A program made the translations under genes and the position numbers. DNA of 50,054 nucleotides from a bacterium (GTDB lineage Bacteria > Patescibacteriota > Patescibacteriia > JAGPKW01): contig JAJXYN010000007.1 of assembly GCA_021780535.1 (NCBI GenBank), positions 1-50,054 on the forward strand, read 5' to 3'. Shown in pieces: positions 1 to 8,664 of this stretch (positions are counted from its first letter, which is position 1; each line of letters opens with the position of its first letter). The notes beneath the pieces were generated by a model, which made no database searches, was not told the DNA's origin, and saw nothing but the letters and a program-made list of their open reading frames with translations.

Positions 1-180
1 CATCTATCGCCAATAGTAGCAAAAGAATAATTAAAAGAAACCAGAAAGAAGAAAGAAGAAAGAAAAAAACTAAAAACTAAAAATATTTTTAAATAAACTT
101 TTTTGCATAATTTAATATATGAGAATATTTATATATTAATTATATCATAAAAATAAAATAACCCCCTATACACAATTAAG

Positions 181-213
181 TATGAGGGGGTTAAAGCAGT
201 TTAGGGTTGCCAA
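181..213 (-). terminator. Rho-independent terminator of the 201..1052 gene
   Basis: Inverted repeat aaccccctatac...gtatgagggggtt just after the stop codon, followed on the minus strand by a T-rich stretch. Confidence 0.75.
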
Positions 214-1052
214 TCCCAGAGAAAATCCTCCGACACAAGAATAAGAAAATCGGAAGAAGTTCTGTAGAGTGAATAAAGTTCTTTTTTCTTATCCCCAAAA
301 ACGAAAGCAATACCAAGAGGATAAAGATAATCATTTTTGAATGCTTTCGTGATTTTTACCGTAATATCCATAGTCTTATCAAGTGTGGCAAGCAAAACCT
401 TCTCCAACTTCTGTCCACTGTGAGACTCCATGAAGTCACCAACGGGATGGCCGATCTTAAAGATCTTGACGATCATCTTCGGTGTTGCAACGAGGTTGTT
501 CTGGTTGTTCTGACCATATCGGATGATCGGAATACCAGTGTCGTAGCTTCCGGGATCTTGGTTATTGGCGACCTCAAAGTCAGCTTGGCTAACTTTACGA
601 AAAGGCTGATCAAATTCATCCTTGCTATCGGGTCTACCTTTGTTGTTTTCAAGGATTCTATTGTCATAGATAATCCCAATGTAAGTGCCCTTGGTGTCAT
701 ATTTTGCATCAAGAGAGAAAATAACTCCCTTCACGGTCGGAGCAGATTTGTCAAAGTTGAGTTTATAAAAATCCGAATCAAACTCAACCATTCCATTGCT
801 CTGACTGCTCAAGGAAAATTCTTCGACTCTCGAAGCAATCGGAGCCTTGATAACGGGAACGCCGTTATCATAGACATTCATCTCCGACATGTCCACGGGG
901 TAGAGCTGCCAGACGTTTTTGTTGAATTCAGCCTTATTTGGCCAGAATTTTTGAAGTTCCGTCTGCAAGTCTCTCGGCGTGCTCTGGGCAAAGATGGTCA
1001 AGGATGTGACCATCAACATCACTATGATCGTAAAAAGACGTCCAACCTTCAT
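201..1052 (-). CDS. Secreted hypothetical protein with signal peptide
   Basis: ORF starts at MKVGRLFTIIVMLMVTSLTIFAQ after a GGAGG ribosome-binding site; the ORF-track start at 1067 is a TTG inside the RBS region. Promoter TTGACA-N17-TATTTT upstream. Confidence 0.8.
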   Translation of the reverse strand: MKVGRLFTIIVMLMVTSLTIFAQSTPRDLQTELQKFWPNKAEFNKNVWQLYPVDMSEMNVYDNGVPVIKAPIASRVEEFSLSSQSNGMVEFDSDFYKLNFDKSAPTVKGVIFSLDAKYDTKGTYIGIIYDNRILENNKGRPDSKDEFDQPFRKVSQADFEVANNQDPGSYDTGIPIIRYGQNNQNNLVATPKMIVKIFKIGHPVGDFMESHSGQKLEKVLLATLDKTMDITVKITKAFKNDYLYPLGIAFVFGDKKKELYSLYRTSSDFLILVSEDFLWDWQP

Positions 1053-1084
1053 GTGTCTTACCTCCAAAAAGAATTTGTATTTTT

Positions 1085-1113
1085 AAAATACACTTTTTTA
1101 GTAGGAATGTCAA
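1085..1113 (-). promoter_or_regulatory. Sigma70-type promoter for the 201..1052 gene
   Basis: TTGACA (1113-1108), 17-nt spacer, TATTTT (1090-1085) on the minus strand. Confidence 0.7.
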
Positions 1114-1163
1114 TAATATTTAGTACAAATAAAAAACCGAGCGAATAATCCACTCGGTACAGA

Positions 1164-1454
1164 TCAAAGATCCACCCCAGTTTGTTTCTTAGCAAGATCT
1201 ATAATATCTTGATCAGAAAGATCTGGGTTTTTCGCCCTAAGACTAAGAAGATCCTTAGCAGAAATAGACTTTTTTCCATTGAGTTGTTCAATTTCGTTTG
1301 ACAACTTAGCAATTTCATCTTGCAATGCTTGATTTGAATCTTGCAATGCTTGATTCGAGTCCTTAAAACCTTGTAAGGTTTTATCGAAAGAATCTTGAAC
1401 AGGTTTCATTCTTTTATCAACAATACCCATTACAAGATCATCAAGTTCACTCAT
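1164..1454 (-). CDS. Small coiled-coil hypothetical protein (MSELDDLVMGIVDKRMKP...)
   Basis: GGAGGA RBS 6 nt before the ATG at 1454. Contains a 21-bp tandem repeat encoding DSNQALQ twice. The longer ORF-track start is upstream of the RBS. Confidence 0.7.
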   Translation of the reverse strand: MSELDDLVMGIVDKRMKPVQDSFDKTLQGFKDSNQALQDSNQALQDEIAKLSNEIEQLNGKKSISAKDLLSLRAKNPDLSDQDIIDLAKKQTGVDL

Positions 1455-1533
1455 TCTCATTCCTCCATTTATAAGATTAGAAAGCTCTATATCTTTCTCT
1501 GGAAACTTTTGTTTTAAAAAAGTTTCCATTTTC

Positions 1534-1562
1534 AAAATACACTTTTTGTGTTCAAATATCAA
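1534..1562 (-). promoter_or_regulatory. Sigma70-type promoter for the 1164..1454 gene
   Basis: TTGATA-N17-TATTTT on the minus strand, same aaaaagtgTATTTT context as the promoter at 1085-1113. Confidence 0.6.
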
Positions 1563-1569
1563 TGATAAC

Positions 1570-1600
1570 TTGCTTTTTTTTTAAAATGTGTTATTATAGT
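1570..1600 (+). promoter_or_regulatory. Putative promoter for the ncRNA at 1604-1722
   Basis: TTGCTT with TATTAT (16-nt spacer) or TATAGT (19-nt spacer) immediately before a GC-rich transcript-like segment. Confidence 0.5.
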
Positions 1601-1603
1601 ATT

Positions 1604-1722
1604 AAGGCTTGGTGGCGAAAAGCGGACCTCCTTGAAGCGCCTGATGTCCTCCTTTCCAAAGTTCAAACCACCAAGTCGGGTTGCGGTGTCGTACGTCGTA
1701 CACATCGCAACCCTCTTTTTTT
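1604..1722 (+). ncRNA. Putative small RNA with CCUCCUU (anti-SD-like) motifs and an intrinsic terminator
   Basis: GC-rich island with closing stem CTTGGTGG (1608-1615)/CCACCAAG (1668-1675), internal ACCTCCTT and TCCTCCTTTCC, then strong hairpin GGGTTGCG...CGCAACCC (1678-1713) followed by TCTTTTTTT. No ORF with an RBS. Confidence 0.6.
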
Positions 1723-3214
1723 ATTTTCTTGATTTAGGAGTAACCCAAAACCCCATATATTTACCTATCATAAGTCTCATATAAGCATCAATAGCTGGGA
1801 TAGATCCTAGTAATATAGTAATAAAAGGTAATAAAACCCATTCACCAAACAATAATATATATTTATAAAATTTAACTTTTTCTTTTGTTTTAGGTAATAA
1901 AAGAAAAGAAATAAAAGCATTTATAATCATACCAAGCATACCAATTCTCATAACCGTTTGTAATATAAAAGGAGCATTTCTAACTATTATAGATTGAGAT
2001 AAATTAGTAATATTAACAACAATCAAGGGAATAAAACCAAAGAAAAACATAACAATAGGAGCAGTAGCCCAAGTTATACCACCTTCCAATTGATTAAAAA
2101 TATAATAAAATTTAATATTAAAAGGTATTTTTTTATTTTTAAGCCACTCAGTCATAAGATAAGGAAAATTTTCCATACCATAAGCCCACCTTCTTTGTTG
2201 TTTGTATTGGTTTATAACGCTCTTAATAAAATTCTTTTCATCAACAACGTCAAGAGATACTGGTATATAAACAGGTAATACTTTATAATCTCCGTTATAA
2301 TAATTAACACATTGAAGACCAATCCTAGAATCTTCCGACACAACATCATTATTCCAAAAACCAACATCAACAAGAGCTTTAAAATTCATAGAATGAGATG
2401 AAAAAGTAAATAGTTTATCCTTTTTCATAAAATCAGAAAGCAACCAAAAAGTAGTACCACGAGCAACAAGTCTGTTTGTTGATGTGGCTTCCCAAAAATT
2501 ATTATTAAATATAGCAATAGGCTGATAACTAGTTCTGGTAGGATTATTAATAGTTAAGTGTAAATAAGACAAATGAGCAAAATATTGTTCATGAACAATA
2601 GTATCAATATCAAAATTAGAAACTATAATATTCTCATAAGGGATCTCAGGAAATTCAGCATCTAAAACCTTTTTAATATATTTACCAGCATAATTACAAT
2701 TAGATCCCTTACCTTGTACTTCGCCTTCTTGTAGATAATGAACCGTATAAATAAATTTTAAAAATTTACTTCCATATTTTTTTTCTATAATTTTTGCTTT
2801 TAAAATAAAAGCTTCTCCCTCTACACCTTCTCCAGCAAGAACAATAATCATCTTACTTAGATCATAAAAAGTATTAGACAATTTCAAAAGAGATGCTTCT
2901 ATAACCTCAATAGGTTCTCTCAGTGTAGGCAATAAAATCAAATGATAAACATTTTTCCAACTATCATTTTTTTCAGTTTTTAATTTAAAGAACCAATCTA
3001 TTGCAACTGTTTTTTTAAATTTATTCCAAGAAGCAACCAAATGTATTTCCATATAAATGACTTTGAAAAGCCACAATATATCATAAATTATAATAAAATA
3101 GATAACAAAAATAGGACTTATAAAAGTGAAAGCAAACAAAAACAAAAAAATAAATATAACAAGAGCGCCAGGTATAATTTCAAAAATTCTATATTTAAAA
3201 TCTCTTTCTATCAT
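1721..3214 (-). CDS. Family 2 (cellulose synthase-like) membrane glycosyltransferase
   Basis: TM segments at both ends; VSNFDIDTIVH, SEDSRIGLQC and QQRRW motifs typical of processive GT2 enzymes. Confidence 0.8.
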   Translation of the reverse strand: MIERDFKYRIFEIIPGALVIFIFLFLFAFTFISPIFVIYFIIIYDILWLFKVIYMEIHLVASWNKFKKTVAIDWFFKLKTEKNDSWKNVYHLILLPTLREPIEVIEASLLKLSNTFYDLSKMIIVLAGEGVEGEAFILKAKIIEKKYGSKFLKFIYTVHYLQEGEVQGKGSNCNYAGKYIKKVLDAEFPEIPYENIIVSNFDIDTIVHEQYFAHLSYLHLTINNPTRTSYQPIAIFNNNFWEATSTNRLVARGTTFWLLSDFMKKDKLFTFSSHSMNFKALVDVGFWNNDVVSEDSRIGLQCVNYYNGDYKVLPVYIPVSLDVVDEKNFIKSVINQYKQQRRWAYGMENFPYLMTEWLKNKKIPFNIKFYYIFNQLEGGITWATAPIVMFFFGFIPLIVVNITNLSQSIIVRNAPFILQTVMRIGMLGMIINAFISFLLLPKTKEKVKFYKYILLFGEWVLLPFITILLGSIPAIDAYMRLMIGKYMGFWVTPKSRK

Positions 3215-3223
3215 ATAAAACTA

Positions 3224-3655
3224 TTACTTATTTTTTTTAAATATTAAAATAAGACCAACAACAATCAATATAACCGGCCATATTCTAGAAAGATTTAAAT
3301 AATAAAATATATGAAAAAAATTATTCAATAAAAATAAAACTCCAACAACAATAATAATAACAGCAAATAAACTAGAATTATTTTTTTTAGTTATAATTTT
3401 AAAAATATCACCTTCTTTATCCATATCAAAAATCCTAGAGCCATCATTATTATTTTCTCTTTTAATGTTTTGTGAATCAGAATAAGGCAAAAATGCCCAC
3501 AAAAAAATATATACAATTACACCTATTCCAAAAATACTGAATATAACAAAAACAAGTCTAACTATATTTGAATCTACATTAAAATATTCACCAATACCAC
3601 CACAAACACCAGCAATTAGTGCATCATTTTTTGATCTACAAAATTTTTTATCCAT
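3224..3655 (-). CDS. PspC domain membrane protein
   Basis: N-terminus KKFCRSKNDALIAGVCGGIGEYFNVDSNIVRLVFV...LWAFLPY matches PspC domains; extra C-terminal TM helices. Confidence 0.85.
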   Translation of the reverse strand: MDKKFCRSKNDALIAGVCGGIGEYFNVDSNIVRLVFVIFSIFGIGVIVYIFLWAFLPYSDSQNIKRENNNDGSRIFDMDKEGDIFKIITKKNNSSLFAVIIIVVGVLFLLNNFFHIFYYLNLSRIWPVILIVVGLILIFKKNK

Positions 3656-3657
3656 AT

Positions 3658-3903
3658 TTATTTATTGTTTGACTTATAAAATTCAACAACATCTACAAAC
3701 TTACCATTTATCTTACATTGTTTCAACTTTTTTCCATCAGAATCAGAGGTTTCTCTATATTCATTACCATTTTCTGTACAATATTGAATAGCACGCTTCT
3801 CAACATTTTCTGGTTTATTGTAATCTATAGAAATAAAAATATTAATAATAAAAATCAAAACAATAGATGAAATTAAAAATAATAATAAATTTCTTTTAGA
3901 CAT
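3658..3903 (-). CDS. Small membrane-anchored hypothetical protein
   Basis: 81-aa ORF with an N-terminal TM helix, directly upstream of the PspC gene. Confidence 0.6.
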   Translation of the reverse strand: MSKRNLLLFLISSIVLIFIINIFISIDYNKPENVEKRAIQYCTENGNEYRETSDSDGKKLKQCKINGKFVDVVEFYKSNNK

Positions 3904-3935
3904 AAAAAGATTTTAATCTTTAGTTATTATACATT

Positions 3936-3975
3936 AAAAAAGACTACCAGCCAAAGGCTAGTAGTCAAGGAAGAA
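3936..3975 (-). terminator. Rho-independent terminator
   Basis: GACTACCAGCC/GGCTAGTAGTC hairpin followed by a T-run on the minus strand. Confidence 0.7.
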
Positions 3976-3982
3976 AGAGAAA

Positions 3983-4261
3983 TTACTTTTGTCCTCTTTC
4001 TTCCTTCTCGCGAGAATCACAGTCGCGGCCATTTCCTCGAAGATCGTGGTGTTTGCCACGATTCTCAAGACCATAGCCATGGCCAACTTTCTCCTTGTGT
4101 TCGCCATAGCCATTGCCATTGCCATTATCATGGCAAACAACAACAGGTGACGGAGTAGGAGTCGGGGGCGGCGGAGTGATTGTCGGAGACGGAGGGGTGA
4201 TTGCAAACGAACCCACAGAAAGTGCAAGTCCGATCGCAACAAAGATAACAACCCTCTTCAT
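3983..4261 (-). CDS. Small secreted Pro-rich / Gly-Asn-His-rich protein
   Basis: Signal peptide MKRVVIFVAIGLALSVGSFA, then TPPSPTITPPPPTPTPSP and a charged GNGNGYGEHKEKVGHGYG tail; AGGAGG RBS and TGTTATAAT extended -10 upstream. Confidence 0.75.
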   Translation of the reverse strand: MKRVVIFVAIGLALSVGSFAITPPSPTITPPPPTPTPSPVVVCHDNGNGNGYGEHKEKVGHGYGLENRGKHHDLRGNGRDCDSREKEERGQK

Positions 4262-4414
4262 CCAAACCTCCTAATATGAATTTACATTCTTACGAATGTA
4301 TGAAACATATTATAACACATTTTTTTATTGCACAAAATAATTACAAAACAAATAACACAATAACTAGAATAGTTCTACAAATACCAAAAAAACAAAATTA
4401 TATTTTTAATATAA

Positions 4415-5005
4415 TTAAAGTCCAATTTCAGTTGCAATTCCTTGCATAGAAATTAAACAAATTTCGATAAATTTCTCTAATGATAAGTCTAAACCATCTG
4501 AATTTGCACACAAAGCAATTTCGTCACGTCTAGTACCAGCGGCAAATTTAGGTTCTTTTAAAAATCTTTTCAAAACGGAGGATACTTTAACTTCTGATAA
4601 TTTTTTTGATGGATAAACATATGCCACTGCACTAATCAAACCCATCAAACTATCTGCACAAAAAATAGACCACTCCGCTTTATTGTGTGGCTGTTTACCA
4701 GTTAAACTTGGGGCGTGAGATTTTATTATATCATGCACTGTTTCAGAAAGTTCTAATCCATATTTATCAAAAACAATTTTTGTCATATTCGGGTGAAATT
4801 CTTTATATTCGCCAGAATAATCAATATCATGAGTTAATCCAGCAATTTTCCATTCTTCAAGCAAAGGTTCGTCTATATTCAATTTATTTTCTGTTTTAAA
4901 ATAATTATAAAGTCCTTCCATGCAAGCCTCAAGCGCAAGTGAATGCGTAAATATTTTTGGTTCTACTTGCATCTTTACAGCTTCAAGGTATTTTATTCGT
5001 TCCAT
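4415..5005 (-). CDS. HD superfamily metal-dependent phosphohydrolase
   Basis: FTHSLALE...GLTHDIDY...IIKSHAP pattern of HD-domain hydrolases. Confidence 0.8.
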   Translation of the reverse strand: MERIKYLEAVKMQVEPKIFTHSLALEACMEGLYNYFKTENKLNIDEPLLEEWKIAGLTHDIDYSGEYKEFHPNMTKIVFDKYGLELSETVHDIIKSHAPSLTGKQPHNKAEWSIFCADSLMGLISAVAYVYPSKKLSEVKVSSVLKRFLKEPKFAAGTRRDEIALCANSDGLDLSLEKFIEICLISMQGIATEIGL

Positions 5006-5072
5006 ACTAATTTATTATTTACTATTTTATTATTATCATAATACTATAAATCATAAATTATATAAAATAAAA

Positions 5073-6374
5073 TTAAAAAAATATTTTTATTTCTGTTCCA
5101 AATTTTTTCTTAGTATAAACATCTGCATTAATTTTATTCTCTATCAAAAAAGATTTAACAAATTCCATTCCATAGCCAAGACCTTCGTTTTTAGTAGTAT
5201 TACCAATTTTGAAAAAATCACAATCAATCAAAGATTTAGAAAAAAGTTCATCTTCTTTAACAAAAGCAATCCCCGTACCATTATCTTTTATAGAAACATA
5301 TTTACTATCACCAGTATTACAAATTTCTATATCTATTCTCTTATTTTGATCTAAATTCTTTAAATTATCATAAGAATTTTTAATAATATTTTCAATAACA
5401 AAACAAAAATTCATAGGGCTACCTTTAAAATAAATATCTGCACCGTATTGTTTAATTGTTAAATTAATATTTTTTTTAAATTCTAAATTAGATTTAAAAA
5501 ACTCAACAATAGATTTAATGGTTTTATTAATATTAATAGTTTCAAAATCTTCTTTATGTCTGTTTTTTGTAGAATACATAAGCTTATCAAGTAACCCAGA
5601 TAAACCATCAACAGATTTAATCTGAGTTTTGCAAAAATCTCTTGTTTCTTCATCTATTCTTTCATCATTAGAAAATTCTTCAAGAAGAAGATAAACAGGA
5701 GTAAGTTTATTCTTAATATTATGAATAACACCAAGAACATTTCTGCCATACCAGGCATCACCTTCACTTTTATAGAGAGCAATTTGGAGTTTATCAGATT
5801 TTTCTAAATAAATTCTCACTTCATCAATTAAGGCAAGCCACAAAATTGACATAAATAAAAATAAAAACAACAAAGCAGGAACCAAATGGAATATTAGTCT
5901 AATAGATAAATTTATTATATGAGGAGAATAATTTGAAAAATTAATATATTTATACAAATATGCATCAAGAAAATTTATGGATAAAATTCTAATAAAAAAT
6001 AAAATAATAACAGTAAGTGTTAATACAAAAAATGTTCTAGATGGTTTTAATTTATTCTTATAATAAAACCATATTAATAAAATAGAATATCCCAGCAAAA
6101 TCAAAGAGCTAACATCTTCTGGATTTTTATTTACTATAGAAGTATACAAAGCACAAAGAAGCAATCCTATAATTTGCAATATTTTAGAAAAATTATAAGG
6201 AATAAAAAAAGCTAACAAAAAAACAATAGAAACAAAAAAAGAAAAAATAACATTAAACAATGTTGAATTGTAGAAATTTCCTAAATTATAAAAAATTAAT
6301 AAAATCAAATTCAAAAAACACAAAGCCAACATTGGCAAAGATAAAATCAAAGCAATTTTCTTATACTTTAACAT
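5073..6374 (-). CDS. Membrane sensor histidine kinase
   Basis: Multiple N-terminal TM helices; VIHNIKNKLTPV (phospho-acceptor His), NIIKNSYDN, DNGTGI and GLGYGM ATP-binding motifs. Confidence 0.85.
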   Translation of the reverse strand: MLKYKKIALILSLPMLALCFLNLILLIFYNLGNFYNSTLFNVIFSFFVSIVFLLAFFIPYNFSKILQIIGLLLCALYTSIVNKNPEDVSSLILLGYSILLIWFYYKNKLKPSRTFFVLTLTVIILFFIRILSINFLDAYLYKYINFSNYSPHIINLSIRLIFHLVPALLFLFLFMSILWLALIDEVRIYLEKSDKLQIALYKSEGDAWYGRNVLGVIHNIKNKLTPVYLLLEEFSNDERIDEETRDFCKTQIKSVDGLSGLLDKLMYSTKNRHKEDFETININKTIKSIVEFFKSNLEFKKNINLTIKQYGADIYFKGSPMNFCFVIENIIKNSYDNLKNLDQNKRIDIEICNTGDSKYVSIKDNGTGIAFVKEDELFSKSLIDCDFFKIGNTTKNEGLGYGMEFVKSFLIENKINADVYTKKKFGTEIKIFF

Positions 6375-6393
6375 AAATAAAACATATAAACTT

Positions 6394-6426
6394 AACCAAT
6401 AAAATTAATAAATAATTTTATTGGTT
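6394..6426. terminator. Hairpin, likely terminator between the 6503..7114 gene and the histidine kinase gene
   Basis: Perfect inverted repeat AACCAATAAAATTA...TAATTTTATTGGTT. Confidence 0.5.
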
Positions 6427-6502
6427 AAATAAGTTAGTTAATTAAACCACCAACCTTGCACTACAAGAATATCATTCAATTTTTTAATTTTTTTAGACAT
6501 AC

Positions 6503-7114
6503 TCATAAACCTTTTTCTATTATATCAACCAATCCTTTTTTATATTCTAAAAACATAGATTCATTTATTTCTTCAGTTAAAAATGGGTTATTAAATTTAC
6601 ATTTTATTTTATCTTCTTCTTGATCCTCATAATGATCTTGAAGTGATGTTAGCGCAATTTTAGCCATACAATTTAAAAAAACATCTTTTTCATAAATATT
6701 AAACCTAAAAAGATATTGTAGTCTATCCATAAGACCATAACCAATTCTATGACCACAAATATCCTTACCCAATGCAGTTCCAATATATGTAATCATATTA
6801 GTATAAGATATCATACGAGCAACTTCCAAAGTTGGTGCACCACCAAAATATTGAGCAAAAACTATAATTCTAGAAGCATTTACCTTATTAATAAAATCCT
6901 CTACAATATCACTTTTATTTTTATAAGCATCAAATAAATTAAACACTTTTCTAATAATTTCTTGATATTCTTTTTCTACAAATATTTCATCGTCTGTAGT
7001 AAAATAATTTTTAGAGATATTATCATTCTCAAGTTCCCATCTATTAATAACCATATTCATACAGTCTTTAATAAATTGTTCTTTATTCCATTTCCATTTT
7101 GGATTTACTGACAT
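6503..7114 (-). CDS. Hypothetical protein between sensor kinase and response regulator
   Basis: 203-aa ORF, codon usage like its neighbours; no family recognised. Confidence 0.65.
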   Translation of the reverse strand: MSVNPKWKWNKEQFIKDCMNMVINRWELENDNISKNYFTTDDEIFVEKEYQEIIRKVFNLFDAYKNKSDIVEDFINKVNASRIIVFAQYFGGAPTLEVARMISYTNMITYIGTALGKDICGHRIGYGLMDRLQYLFRFNIYEKDVFLNCMAKIALTSLQDHYEDQEEDKIKCKFNNPFLTEEINESMFLEYKKGLVDIIEKGL

Positions 7115-7183
7115 AATGTTATATTGTTAATTATTTTATAGCGACCTTTCAATAATTATGATTATAACAAAATCAAAATGAAT

Positions 7184-7897
7184 TTATCGTGAACATTTAT
7201 AATTCTTTAAATAATTAAGTCTTGGCCTATCCCCTACGTAATAACCAAGACCTTTAATATTGTGAATAAATTCATCGCCGTTAGTAATTTCTTTAATTTT
7301 TTTTCTAATTTTTTTAATAAATGCCTCCACGATATTAGAAAATGGATTTGCGTTTATATCCCAAACACTTTCCAAAATATCATTTCTAGTAATTATTTTA
7401 TCATTATTTATCATCAAAAATTCAATAAGAGCAAATTCTTTCTTAGTAAAATTAATAAACAAATCTTCATAATATAATCTCTTTGTATTTCTATCAAGCA
7501 AAAAATTTTTAACTTCAATTCGGCTATTAGACATAATAGCAGGCCTTCTAAGAACAGCCTCAATTCTGACCAAAAGCTCATTAAAATTAAAAGGCTTTCT
7601 CAAATAATCATCTGCACCACTTCTAAAAGCTTTAATCAAAGAATCGTCTTCCCTATTACTAGTAATAAAAACAATAGGAGTAGTAACACCATCTTCTCGT
7701 ATCTTTTTACAAATATCAATTCCATTAGAATCACAGAGATTCAAATCCAATAAGATTACATCATATTTATTCACAAGAGCATTAACAAGACCCTTTCTTC
7801 CATTAGTTTCAATATCAACAATATAACCATTTTTAAATAAAAATTTTTTAACTAAAAAAAGTATAGCTTCTTCATCATCAACAAACAATATTTTCAT
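7184..7897 (-). CDS. OmpR/PhoB-type response regulator
   Basis: Receiver motifs VDDEE, LLDLNL, ITSN, RKPF and a C-terminal winged-helix DNA-binding domain. Confidence 0.92.
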   Translation of the reverse strand: MKILFVDDEEAILFLVKKFLFKNGYIVDIETNGRKGLVNALVNKYDVILLDLNLCDSNGIDICKKIREDGVTTPIVFITSNREDDSLIKAFRSGADDYLRKPFNFNELLVRIEAVLRRPAIMSNSRIEVKNFLLDRNTKRLYYEDLFINFTKKEFALIEFLMINNDKIITRNDILESVWDINANPFSNIVEAFIKKIRKKIKEITNGDEFIHNIKGLGYYVGDRPRLNYLKNYKCSR

Positions 7898-8061
7898 AGA
7901 ACTAGAGTTAAGACAAACATTATTATATAATATTATATAATATTTTAATAAAAAAATAACCCGTATAAAATATATAGCATAAGTAATTAAAAAATGAGTT
8001 AAAATATGAAATATTAATAATTTTTACTAAAAACAAAATAAAACCATAAACAAGGCAGATA

Positions 8062-8090
8062 TTGATTTATTAAAAAAATTAGTTTATACT
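8062..8090 (+). promoter_or_regulatory. Promoter of tRNA-Ile
   Basis: TTGATT-N17-TATACT about 17 nt before the tRNA 5' end. Confidence 0.6.
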
Positions 8091-8107
8091 TGTTTTATAT
8101 TAAATTC

Positions 8108-8184
8108 GGACATATAGCTCAGTTGGTTAGAGCGCAGCACTGATAATGCTGAGGTCCCAAGTTCAACTCTTGGTATGTCCACCA
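8108..8184 (+). tRNA. tRNA-Ile(GAT)
   Basis: Complete cloverleaf GGACATA...TATGTCC, anticodon loop CTGATAA, T-loop TTCAACT, encoded CCA. Confidence 0.97.
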
Positions 8185-8186
8185 TC

Positions 8187-8220
8187 GTCCGCCGTAGCTT
8201 TTAGCGAAGGTGGACTTTTA
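8187..8220 (+). terminator. Terminator of tRNA-Ile
   Basis: GTCCGCC...GGTGGAC hairpin followed by TTTTA. Confidence 0.65.
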
Positions 8221-8267
8221 TTTTAAGTATTGCTTAGCTAGTTTTAGCTTATTTTTTTATACTACAA

Positions 8268-8296
8268 TTGACTTTTATAATAAAATAATGTATAAT
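8268..8296 (+). promoter_or_regulatory. Near-consensus sigma70 promoter for the 8326..8664 gene
   Basis: TTGACT-N17-TATAAT, then an AGGAGG RBS before the ATG at 8326. Confidence 0.85.
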
Positions 8297-8325
8297 TTAT
8301 ACATCAAATTTTAGGAGGTACTCTT

Positions 8326-8664
8326 ATGAGCTACAAGATTGTAAGAAAAAAAGAAACTCCTAATATTTGGGAGTTCTTTGAAGATGGAAAGTTGCTTATT
8401 ACCATTGATGAAGAAAAAGAAACATCAACCGGTAAGGGTTTACTAACTATTCATAAGACATTTAATAGAAGACCTGAAGAGATTGATGTTGCTTTTGAAA
8501 TTGTTGCCAAAAAAGAAGTAAGGCGAAAAACAATAGAAGAAAGACAATTTCTTAGAAGTCAGTTTAAGGCAAAGGATATGCATTTTGTTGATAGTTTTAA
8601 AATTATTGATGCAATGCATATGTATTTTTGCATGAGAAAGCCAAATTGGTTTCCTAGGGAGTAA
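8326..8664 (+). CDS. Small hypothetical protein
   Basis: 112-aa ORF with consensus promoter, AGGAGG RBS and its own terminator; no family recognised. Confidence 0.8.
   Translation: MSYKIVRKKETPNIWEFFEDGKLLITIDEEKETSTGKGLLTIHKTFNRRPEEIDVAFEIVAKKEVRRKTIEERQFLRSQFKAKDMHFVDSFKIIDAMHMYFCMRKPNWFPRE

Noticed and set aside
420-1148. 242-aa plus-strand ORF opposite the 201..1052 gene
   Set aside because: Antisense shadow ORF; the minus-strand frame has a signal peptide, RBS, promoter and terminator.
1604-1722. ncRNA considered as SRP RNA, 6S RNA, tmRNA or RNase P RNA
   Set aside because: Too short for the larger RNAs and lacks the conserved SRP domain IV or other hallmark motifs as far as I can see by eye; left as unclassified.
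3958-4251. 97-aa ORF in an alternative minus-strand frame
   Set aside because: Overlaps the 3983..4261 secreted protein out of frame; composition (LRLRQSLRRPRLLLRHLLL, MAMAMAMA) is a frame-shift artefact.
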